Shown piece by piece: positions 1 through 8,676 of a stretch of DNA of 64,000 nucleotides (position 1 is its first letter; each line of letters opens with the position of its first letter). The DNA comes from Symbiodinium sp. CCMP2592 (lineage: Eukaryota > Sar > Dinophyceae > Suessiales > Symbiodiniaceae), in NCBI GenBank assembly GCA_905221615.1, contig CAJNDT010001014.1, forward strand, positions 1 to 64,000, in the 5' to 3' direction. The translations under genes were made by a program, and so were the position numbers. Below the pieces are notes generated by a model, which made no database searches, was not told the origin of the DNA, and saw nothing but the letters and a program-made list of their open reading frames with translations.

Positions 1-1397
1 TCATCGTTGGCAACGCCTGGCACATGCGCAACCTCAAGTGTGAGGCCCGACAGGGCTCCAAATGAAGCAATACGTTGCAAGAACATGCAAACAGGATACA
101 CTGTAGAAAACAGTTTGTTTATGGAAGATTCCGAGCCGGTGTTGTCGCTAAGTGTGGGCAAATGAATGCAAATGCGCCCCGTGGGCAGAACTGTAGATAC
201 AAGCACTAGCAGCGCGTGTTGTGCCAGGACCTCGTACGAAGTGATGTCACGCTGAGCCTGCAAATTCATCTGCAATCCCAAATCAAGGAAGTCTTGCACC
301 ACAAAGCTTTCGGAAAACCAAAGTAGCGGGCCCGCCTTTTCCAGAAGTGCAAAACCCCCGATGCCGATGCAGTTGCCTGATGCCATGGCATCGGCTGCTA
401 TCAAGAAAGGGGCAGCCACAAGAGGTGGGCGCAATGCACGCATGCGGGGTGTGCAAATGGCCCAGCGCATCCAGAATTTCACAAACTCCGTGCTGGCGGC
501 ACTGAGTCTGCGCTTCTCAGTGCGTGGATCCGCGATGCGAAGCCAGATCCTTTTCCCTGAGGGCTGCACAAGCTTGAGATCACACTTCCGATGCAATTCC
601 ACATGCTTAGCGGACAAGAGTTTGCCCCCTATCGGAATGCCAGAGCCAGCTGGGCTGCTCACGAAGTGCATCGAGCTGTCCAGGGCGGCCGGTAGGGACT
701 GCCACATGCCCGGATTCAAGCTGAAACTCGTTCCTAGCGGCCTGGCCAAATCGTTATACAAGGAGGACAACCAGGGTTTCAGGGCCGGAGCTATGTGCAG
801 AATCCAGTGCAAAAGACCTATGAGGGACTCAAGTGCTTTTTTGGTGGTGTAGCGATGCTCGACCACCGCCACGCAAGCGGCAAGCAACTTTTGCAATTTT
901 TCAGGTGGTACACTGAAAACTTGCGCACGCAGATTAAACTGCCACCCGATCCACCGGATTGAGGATCCTAATTGCAATTTGGCCCACGACAAGGGTATAT
1001 TGAAGGCGGCGCAGAACGCCAGCAGCAGACTGGCCATCAATTCAATGACGGAGCTCGGCTGGACCATGAAATAGTCGTCTACGTACGACCAAAGGGCGTG
1101 TTGCAACCAGATCAATAAATGCAATGTTCGAGTGAAGAAAGAGGACACCCGTTGAAACCACAAGGCACTGAAAGTCCCCCCGAAGGGGGCTACGCGATAG
1201 AACCAGAGCTGGCCGGCGGCCTCGAAGCCTAAAAGACCCATGTTCCTCAGGCTTGATGCGCACAGTCTTATGTGCTGCCCGGATGTCGAAGGAGAAGCCG
1301 GCGAGTTCTGAAGTAGAACCCCTAGTGGCAGACTATTCATCACATCCTGTAGGCCTGGTAACGAATACTTTTCTGGGATCACGACCGAAGTGTTAGT
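1..1397 (-). pseudogene. RT-RNase H half of element 1 Pol, frameshifted and cut by window edge
   Basis: This segment continues Pol after the stop at 1393-1395. The homologous reading switches frame near 1397, again near 1300 and back near 1210. One frame then stays open to base 1. RT motif A (FDIRAAHK) has its aspartate at 1285-1287, and the catalytic YVDD lies at 1074-1085. RNase H follows, with an aspartate in AADAMASG at 390-392, a glutamate at 231-233 and SDN at 141-149. The last motif (VPGVAND) is cut at the window start. Alignment by eye with element 2 (LDFKAAHK, YVDD, TASDNTSAE) supports the frame switches as real indels. The active-site residues themselves are intact. The shifts could be assembly errors, but three within about 200 bases suggests decay. 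Confidence 0.8.
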
Positions 1398-3693
1398 CCC
1401 TGACACGGTAATTAGTGTCAACGATGAGCCGGGCTTTACGGCCGGACTCAGCATCGCCCCCAACAATGTTGCATTTGCCGATTGCAACTCTATCGCCCCA
1501 GCGAGCCTTAGCCGCGGCCAGGTTCGGCACCGAGAAAATCCAGCCTTCACTTTCCTCCTTCTGCACCAATTCTGCCAGCAATTCCGGCTGCTCTTCTGCC
1601 TGTTTCCAGCTACCTGTGCAAATGTGCAAATTTTCAACAAGCTCCTGCCGATCATGTTGCACTGGGATGAACACATTTGACTTAGGTATGTTAGCATCAA
1701 TGCCGGTGGGGACGCCGTCCAGCAAACAGGGCCAGAGCGAAGTGTCGGGGTCATCCAGCACTGTCGCTAAGGGCTGAAGAGCAGCTAAGGCATAAGGTTG
1801 GAATTCCGGAATTTCCCAAGATACACCCTGAACACCTTGCGATGCGAACCATGCTGACGCCAGTGACCGCAGCTCTGTGATTTCAGCAGGCGTGAACAGG
1901 GGCTCCTCGGAGCCGGCAAGCACGTGCTTGCGTAGTCGAAGGGGAACATGCTTGGCCGCCAACCAGTCTGACCAGGCCTTCCTAAGGCCTTGCAGCTTGT
2001 CCTGCTGGCCCGGCGGAGGGCACGACCAATCAGGCAACGATGAGATGCCACCTCCGTCTTGATTAGCCCGCGGCAATGTGCTGTGCGATTTGGGCTGCAG
2101 CATGGTAAAGGCTTCCTGAACAGAAATTAGAGAGCCTACAGAGCCTGTGGAAAACAAGGGCCGTACAAGTGAGGCAAATCGTTGGCAAAGTTGTTGCGGG
2201 AAAACTGCAGTGCTTTGAGAGAGCCAGTGGCCCTCTGAATCCTTTGCGCCTCGCACATCAACGTGTTCAGCATAACTGTGATTGCAGGCAGCGGCCAGCG
2301 ACTGCAGCGGGCGCCAAGAAGATGCAAAAAGCCAGTGTTTGTGCACAGAGACGCCCACAGAGCAGGCTGGCACCACAACCAAATCTGCTGAAATGCGTTT
2401 TAAAAACTCTTGCACTTCATGCGTAAGCCAGCTAAGAGCGTTTCGAGGCTGTTCGAAACTCACGTGGCCGCCTGCAGAGTAGACGGCATCCAGGATTGCG
2501 ACGCAGCGAACAAGCAGGAGCTTGCTGCTATCGAGGCGCTTTCTTTCAGAGTCACTCAAATTAGGCAAGCCCTCCGGAAATTCAGCCGACCTGATAGGAG
2601 TTGGGCCTCCATCGGCATTCGACTTGATTCGACTGAACTCAGCACATGCCGGGCTAGCGTGAGCAAGTTGAACCAGGCCACTACCGGCCACGCGTAAGAT
2701 GTTGTCAAAAACCGCATCATCCAAGAGGTTGCAAGAATCAGGATCACGGATGATATCCACCGGTAGGCAGCACACACCTTGGGACGCCAATTCCGCTGAC
2801 AAAGGGCATGCAGCCCCGGAGCAAACATCAAGGAAAAGTGCGGCTGGGGCGTGCGGTAAAGGAGGCGGGGCCGGGAGCTCCACAGGATGGCTGGCCGAAG
2901 AGGCCTGAGGTGCTAGGGCAGGCGACTTCTGGGAGCCTGGCAAGGGAAAACCAAGCTCGGCGAGCTGACCGCGAGCCTCAGCAGACATAAGCTCAACACC
3001 TGGCACGGAGTATCCTGTTATAGCCCATCTGGGCCCACCCTGCCAAGGCATCGTTGCGTGAGGAATCTCACAGTTGAATGCAAAGGGCGCTTGCCGAGTG
3101 CACACGGTGTGCCGGTACCGAACTCTGCCAAAGGAGTCACGCGAAGGAACTGAGCCAGACCCCGAGAGCCACAGCTCTCCGCCTGTGAAATCTCCGAGGG
3201 AGACTGAGAAGTTCCGGGAGCCAGGCAAGTTGCCGGCATCGGAATGGACCCTCGTTTGCACCGAGCGTGCAACACAAATGGAAGTCCACTCGCCTTCGGG
3301 GAAGCACGACAGCAAGAAATGATTCAGAAAAATGCAGCTGACCTTGAAGGCGTGAGTTAAACGTGTGAGGCCGACTTGACCAGACCCAAACATTGCCCCG
3401 AAATTAAAATAGCCCGCCCGCTCACCGACCACTGATGAGCGGACGCTCTGCCTGGAAAATGAAAAGTGCTCTTGCAAGTGCTGGAGGCAGCCAGCATAAT
3501 CCGGCTGAAGAGTGCGTGCAGCCGCTGCCGACCCGTCCAGAAGAGGAGCATCGGGACTGTCCGCGGCCAAGGCCACATTGTCTGCGGTAGACGCTGACTG
3601 GGCACCTACAGCAGAACCCGGGGATGGGACATGGAGCGCCTCAACTCCACCGCTGCCCGTGCAGGCTGGCGCAACCGCCTGAACCGGGCCCCC
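1398..3693 (-). CDS. Element 1 Pol N-terminal half: 2OG-oxygenase-like + C5-methyltransferase-like + start of RT
   Basis: The frame opens directly after the Gag TGA (3694-3696). It has no ATG for about 100 codons, so readthrough or another non-standard start is implied. Residues below are counted from a GTG at 3576. Residues 60-195 resemble a double-stranded beta-helix 2OG-Fe(II) oxygenase: HSD at 111-113, GGELWL at 132-137, distal His173 and Arg183. Residues 245-440 resemble a C5 DNA methyltransferase: a motif I-like LDVCSGA at 249-255, SPACAEFS at 308-315 with Cys311 at the catalytic position, and FEQP at 374-377. Residues 620-727 begin the RT. Canonical methyltransferases have PC where this has PAC, so activity is uncertain. 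The oxygenase and methyltransferase calls rest on motif recognition only. Confidence 0.65.
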
Positions 3694-4875
3694 TCAATGG
3701 GGGTTTGATCTGTGGGACACAGCCGAATGCTTGCCCCCACACGCCATGCCATCCGACCTGGGCACATTGCACACATGAGCGAATCTGCAGTCCGCACGCT
3801 TGCACCCTTCCTTGGTGTTAAAATCACGGCAGATGGTGAGCACCTGACCTGAGACCTTGACTGTATCGGCACGCGAAGCCGGCGACTGCTTGCCCTTTCC
3901 AAAAGCCTTGCCCATAAAACCTTTGCCTTTGGATCGGCCTCCCTGCTTGCCTGGGAAAGGGCGCTTTCCTTGGCCCCCGTACGGTTGCGGCACCCCTGCG
4001 GGCAACGGCGGACCGGAAGCGAGGCGAGGCTGCAGGTACACATGGAGCGTCATGCGTACATCAATGATCTCGGCCACGGCATCTCCTAAATCCCAATCAT
4101 GGTAGGCGTAAAGCTCGTTGATGGCCTGCCATGCTTTTTCATCTGCAGTAATGGCTTCGCTCACCGTGGGACCTCGAAAACCGGATTCAAGCTGCGGGAA
4201 GCACAACCGCAAGAACGACTGCACATAACGTTTTAAGACCGACAGGTGAGCAGCCTTGCACAAGGCCAGTGCCGTGGCGTGCATGTTCAAAATGCCTGAA
4301 ACATAGCCGTACTGGAGGACATGTGGCACCTCCTTAGTCGGTACATCATCGAAAAGAAGGCTTTCCAAGCGAGGCATTTTCGACGGTCTGGACAGCTGAT
4401 GGGCCTGCTCTTGCGCCACAGACAAGCGGTGCTTCCACTGTGGCCACTTCAGAGACTTATCCGAAACACCCCTGTACACGAGTGCCATCAACCTGGAACC
4501 CGGGGTTTCCTCCAGCGACAGAAGCTCCGAAGGATAAGAGGACAGGAAGTCCTCGCGCATGCCCTTCCACATAGTGGCGCTGAGCTTGGCAGGGAAAGGG
4601 TCTGCCCACGAATCGGTTTTCCCGCCTTGTGCGGGCTCCTCTGGTGATTCCTGCTTTGAAGAGGAGCTGTTGACAGAAGCGCAGGCTTTCCAGAGCATTC
4701 GAACCCTAGCCTCGACAACGAACTGATCAGCACCCACGTTTTCCACGAGACTAGCCAGGAAGCGATCCAGGCTCGCTGCATCCGTTGCCACATTAGCAAA
4801 GATCTCTGGCGTGAAATCCGCAAAGTGGTAGTGCAGCGCCTCGGGTATGTTATGCGAAGCAAGAAGGGAGTCCAT
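3694..4875 (-). CDS. Element 1 Gag-like protein with CCCH zinc finger
   Basis: This is the presumed nucleic-acid-binding structural protein of element 1, about 393 residues. I chose the ATG at 4873-4875 because the sequence from there (MDSLLASHNIPEAL) aligns with the start of element 2 Gag (MESPDALSDLLSQMQVPEAL). The open frame continues upstream without ATG support. The middle is helical and ends in a basic, glycine/lysine-rich linker. The C-terminus has a CCCH finger (C-x8-C-x4-C-x3-H) followed by a second Cys/His knuckle ending GGKH...HRSNPH. The same C-terminal layout closes element 2 Gag. The stop is TGA and Pol follows in the same frame. Confidence 0.75.
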   Translation of the reverse strand: MDSLLASHNIPEALHYHFADFTPEIFANVATDAASLDRFLASLVENVGADQFVVEARVRMLWKACASVNSSSSKQESPEEPAQGGKTDSWADPFPAKLSATMWKGMREDFLSSYPSELLSLEETPGSRLMALVYRGVSDKSLKWPQWKHRLSVAQEQAHQLSRPSKMPRLESLLFDDVPTKEVPHVLQYGYVSGILNMHATALALCKAAHLSVLKRYVQSFLRLCFPQLESGFRGPTVSEAITADEKAWQAINELYAYHDWDLGDAVAEIIDVRMTLHVYLQPRLASGPPLPAGVPQPYGGQGKRPFPGKQGGRSKGKGFMGKAFGKGKQSPASRADTVKVSGQVLTICRDFNTKEGCKRADCRFAHVCNVPRSDGMACGGKHSAVSHRSNPH

Positions 4876-5640
4876 CGTCGAGACCGAAGGATCTGGATCC
4901 ACCGGCAAAGCACCTGCGCATTGGATGGGGACATCACAGATATGTAACCAGCTGACTTTGCCAAGATCGGTAGAACCCGAAAGCCAAAACCGCGAAACCC
5001 GGGGCCACAATGTGCCCGAAATGGATAAACCTGCAAAACTCGTACTCGGGTACCCGGAAGACCTCACAAGACCAATAATGGCAAGCCCTTGTAAGGCGAA
5101 ACGGACTCAACCCTGCAGCCCCAGCTCAAAACCGCAGCCGGTGAGTCCACAACGTTGTTAGGAAGCATGCCGTAACTGGGACCTTCAGTGAGCTGGGCAC
5201 GGCAGAGCTCAGCGCCCAAACCGGCCGTGAGTGAAGCCGGCACCGGCCGCACCCACATGGAACCCGCAGGCTGCAATGATGCGAAGAATGTGGCTAGCGG
5301 TACACCCGCATCTGATTGCTTGTGTGCGAGGCCTGCATCGGCCGCAAAAGCTGGGAAGGCTGCCATCGCCCCCCAGAGAGCTAATCCCTCCGCGCGCAGG
5401 TCGAGATCGCTCAGCCAAAACAAAACTTCACGACGCACCAAGTTTGCGTGCAGAGCCTCAGGCAAAATTCGCAGTTTGTTGCCAAACCCCGGGACACTCT
5501 TTTTTTCCGATGTTGTTGCATGAACTACGATGTAGAATAGGCTAAGAGCAGCTACTTGCAGAGCTGATGGAAAAGATGCCGCACACAAGCTGAAGCCGTA
5601 AGCTCGCGCCGAGCCTTTGCAAAATAGGGGCGTGCCGGCG
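4876..5640 (-). other. Recombinase-Gag spacer of element 1
   Basis: About 765 bases lie between the recombinase stop and the Gag ATG. An open minus frame of 256 codons covers 5064-5834, but it has no recognisable domain and overlaps the recombinase end, so I do not call it a gene. The equivalent spacer in element 2 is only 190 bases. Confidence 0.4.
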
Positions 5641-7190
5641 CTACACGCACCGACACAGAATTCCCTGACACGCCTTCTTGTGTCGACAAAGCCGCGCCCC
5701 CGTTGGCACTGAGCCAACCAGCTCGAGCTCCGAAGACAGCATGCCACAGGCGGGCTTAAGCCAGAGCGACCCACAGGACACGCCTGTGCCTGAGGGAGCA
5801 GCAGAAGCAATGTGAATGATGCCCGACTTCGCACGAAGGAAACAGACCTCCTCCGCGTCGCCCAACGACTCTACGTCTGCGGGATCACCGTCGGAAGAGG
5901 AAGAATCAAAATCTTGGGCTGCAACCTGCGTCTGAGAAGGCGCCTGGGTGGGCTCAGACAAAATGTCGGCCGCTGCAACCTGAGATGCAATCATTGGCAC
6001 CGCGGCTGCCTCAGGATCGTGAGCAGCACTGAAGTCCGGCAGCAACGGGAAGCAAGAGGCTGAAGACGCACACGGCTGAACACTCTGCAACTCTAGCAGT
6101 GGGAGCTGCTGAATCGGAACCTGTCCGCCACGAGCCAGCGGCGTCAGTGGAAGCCATCCTGCCTGCACCTTAGCCAAAACCACATCCTGCGCGCCCAGTG
6201 CGGGCCAAATATCGTCACGGCCGTACAATTCGGCGCTAGACCCTTTGTGATGTCCTTGCGCGAGTCGAGCCGGCCGGTCGACATTGAGGATCAGCATGGC
6301 CGACAGTAAGCAGACCTTCATCGAATGCAAAGTCAGCGAAGCGACCTCGAGGACACCTTCCGAGAGGCCAGCCGCGACAGCGGACTCACGCAAGAAGCGC
6401 AGGCACTGGGCGTAACTAAGCGGTGCGAAGGTGGCCGATTTACTGTCCCAAGAGAACCACAAGCAATCAGGACAAACTAAGTCACCAAAAGCAGCCCTCA
6501 TCTCATCCCAAGCATCGGACAAGAGCTCAAGATAATGAGCCACCCATGACTGCATGACAGAGGCTTCAGCTCCGTGAACCCCGGCAACGCGAAAGCCTAC
6601 CGGCATCCCTGCCCGAGAGGTCTTTGTCCTGAAGATAAGAGCGCGCACACAGGATGCCGAGAAGACGATGCTATCCCAGCGCAAGTGCTGAGAATCAGAC
6701 CAGCGCAATGACCCGAAAATGCAAGAAAGTGCAGCCCCAGCAAGGAGCAAGGCAGGCACTGGCAACGTCCGGAAGATCAGCGCCTGCTCAAAGAAGCTGA
6801 CCAACCTCCAAGGCAGAGGATAGGACTCACGACGCAACTTGCCCGAGCTTGCCACGTTCACCAGCGGCTTGAACAAGCCATCATAAAGATTATCCACCTG
6901 AAGGCGAAGCAGCTTTGCCAGCCAGCGCAGTGCCTTGACGGCATTAAGTTGATGGCAGTCCTGATGATCCCTTCGCAAGGAGAGTATGCAATCTACAACG
7001 GCCGATTGCGAAGCAGAGTCCCACGACAGATGCCAAAGCACCCTTAACTGATCCAAGAACTTGTGCACAACCTGAAGATATCGCAAGGCTGTGGATTCAG
7101 CCACAGTACGCAACAACCCTAGCTCCAAGTCTGCAGCGTGCACGCTGCTTTGCAAGTCCTGTAAAACAGGAGAAAATGGCAAAACCAAGG
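5641..7190 (-). CDS. Element 1 tyrosine recombinase
   Basis: This is the integrase-type recombinase expected to insert the circular DNA copy of a DIRS-like element. The catalytic fold spans about residues 20-335. The first arginine lies in FGSLRWSD (Arg162), the HxxR box is HSMK (288-291), and QGHHK is followed by LYGRDD with the nucleophilic tyrosine at 322. The HxxK form is shared with element 2, so it looks like a family trait. The tail is acidic and ends in a Cys/His-rich segment (PACGM...LCRHKKACQGILC) also matched in element 2. There is no ATG at the 5' end of this frame. The N-terminal part is encoded in another frame upstream (8203-7097), which in element 2 is fused in one ORF, so a frameshift near 7190 separates them. 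Confidence 0.8.
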
Positions 7191-8203
7191 GCTTTTACCA
7201 ACTCCCAAATCACAAGCACACTGGCGAACTGCTGCTGGTGGACGTGCTGTTGCAATGTGAAGCCGCCAATCTTAGCAGCCCGGCCACCGCTCGCAGAAGG
7301 TGCCTGCAGAGAATTCCTTGTACCTCGAGACGCGGAGGCAGACAATCCGGCACCTGCAGGAGATACGATCTTTGGGACGGCAGCAAGCACAGAAGGCCCA
7401 TGCGTCTCACCCACACGCGGCACACGATTGTGCTTCGCATAAAAGGCTGCACGATTCTTGGCTCGTGGCACAGGCGGGCACAAACCAGGCCTACCCCCAA
7501 CTGAAGGCGAGGCAACCCGGGACCTAGGGACAGGAGCAGGGGCGGGGAGGGGTCGAAAGGGACCTAGCGGGATCTTAGACCCAATACTCAACCTGTGTCT
7601 GTGGTCGACATGCGACGCCCCATCACCTAAGCCAACCATGGGCAAGGGCGCCCTTTCCTCTGATCGAGATCGCGACCTGTACCCGGAAGATTTGGGGCGA
7701 GCCTGCAAGAGCACAGGCGAAACATCTGCTGGAGTTTCTTGCACTGGCAGAGATGTCTTCCGATAGCGCTTAACCGTGCACACCGAAGGCACTGCAACCG
7801 AAGAAGTGTTAAGCGAAGCTGGAGCGATCAGATCCCAGCTAGCTGAGGAGCCTGAATTGGCGGGAGAATCCTGCAAGCCCACAGAGCTCATGTGCAACTG
7901 ACCATCAGCCAGCTGCTGAACGACGGCTTGGTCTCCACCTAAATCAGAAGATTCGCAATGCAGCTTATCCAGATGCTCCAAGAAAGATGCGGAAAGCTTC
8001 CCTGCTGCCTTGGGCAGTACTTCCTCAGCGTCGATATGCACAAGCTGGTTGAGAGGCTGACCAGTGGTCCGCTCTAAAGAAGACACAGGTGTAGCCACTG
8101 ACGTGCACTTGGGAGCCTGTGGAACCAAAGACGGTCCTGGAGGGTCCTGACTGCACTGAGAGGCCAAACGAATAGCCTCAAGATCGTTCACAAAGGATGT
8201 CAT
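7097..8203 (-). CDS. N-terminal leader of element 1 recombinase (different frame)
   Basis: About 368 codons from the ATG at 8203 (MTSFVNDLEAIRL). The region is low-complexity and rich in Pro, Ser and Arg, with a basic SRSRSEER patch. It overlaps the recombinase frame by about 90 bases. In element 2 the comparable proline-rich leader and the recombinase are one 819-codon ORF, so this is most likely the front of the recombinase separated by a frameshift. It could instead be a separate accessory protein joined by programmed frameshifting. No enzymatic domain is visible. Upstream the frame stays open to a TGA at 8237-8239 that ends the small coiled-coil ORF. Confidence 0.55.
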   Translation of the reverse strand: MTSFVNDLEAIRLASQCSQDPPGPSLVPQAPKCTSVATPVSSLERTTGQPLNQLVHIDAEEVLPKAAGKLSASFLEHLDKLHCESSDLGGDQAVVQQLADGQLHMSSVGLQDSPANSGSSASWDLIAPASLNTSSVAVPSVCTVKRYRKTSLPVQETPADVSPVLLQARPKSSGYRSRSRSEERAPLPMVGLGDGASHVDHRHRLSIGSKIPLGPFRPLPAPAPVPRSRVASPSVGGRPGLCPPVPRAKNRAAFYAKHNRVPRVGETHGPSVLAAVPKIVSPAGAGLSASASRGTRNSLQAPSASGGRAAKIGGFTLQQHVHQQQFASVLVIWELVKALGFAIFSCFTGLAKQRARCRLGARVVAYCG

Positions 8204-8236
8204 AACCCGCAGCACGAAGCAATCAAGGAGATGGAC

Positions 8237-8461
8237 TCACCAAAAATTGCCTAATAAGCTGCACAAATCGCTCCAACCAAGACAACCTCGAAGCAAGTTG
8301 TTGCTGCTCGTAGAGAAAGCAGCACCTTCTTCAAGGTCACGAATACGCCCCTCCAGGTACAAAACACGATGCTGAAGCAACTCGTGAGTTTGCTGCAAGT
8401 CGCTCAAGTGAGCGGAAAGCACTTCAAAATCAGAAGTGCTCGACTCGCCGTCGCGATCCAT
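8237..8461 (-). CDS. Small coiled-coil ORF at the 5' end of element 1
   Basis: 74 codons from an ATG at 8461. Residues 15-46 form a heptad-like coil (LSDLQQTHELLQHRV, then LEGRIRDLEE). The ORF ends in TGA, and the same frame continues open into the recombinase leader. Element 2 and the 16-17 kb fragment also have a short coiled-coil ORF near their 5' ends, containing LERRIAxLE. This may therefore be a conserved small element protein, although the sequence similarity is weak and mostly coil-like. Function unknown. Confidence 0.45.
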   Translation of the reverse strand: MDRDGESSTSDFEVLSAHLSDLQQTHELLQHRVLYLEGRIRDLEEGAAFSTSSNNLLRGCLGWSDLCSLLGNFW

Positions 8462-8676
8462 GAAAGGAGCAGGGCCAAGCTACAGCAGACTTACAAAATT
8501 GCTGTGAAAAGGTAAAGCGTGCCATGAAAAGGAAATGCAAAGCTGAAGTAAAGCATGCATGCTATGCTGATGCTGAAAAATTTTGACCGCGAACATGTCT
8601 GCCAGATATGCTTTGCGAGCTGCGAGCAAAAGTGGCTGTAGTATTCGATATTGAAAGCAAGTTCAAAGTGCAGCAG

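Larger units (their letters stand above)
1..8461 (-). mobile_element. Element 1: DIRS-like (tyrosine recombinase) retrotransposon, 3' end outside window
   Basis: On the minus strand the order is a small coiled-coil ORF (8461-8237), a proline-rich leader plus tyrosine recombinase (8203-5641), CCCH-finger Gag (4875-3694) and Pol (3693 to window start). A tyrosine recombinase together with an RT-RNase H defines DIRS-like elements. The same gene order, with recognisable homology in recombinase, Gag and Pol, recurs in element 2 (45922-57439). The RNase H domain runs off base 1, so the 3' terminal repeats cannot be seen. I found no repeat matching element 2's A repeat near 8.5 kb, so the 5' boundary is undefined. 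Frameshifts in the recombinase leader and in RT suggest a decayed copy. Confidence 0.8.

Noticed and set aside
361..852. 163-codon plus frame at the window start
   Set aside because: Antisense to the clear RT-RNase H reading.
5064..5834. 256-codon minus frame between recombinase and Gag of element 1
   Set aside because: It overlaps the recombinase end, has no domain and no counterpart in element 2. Probably chance in GC-rich DNA.
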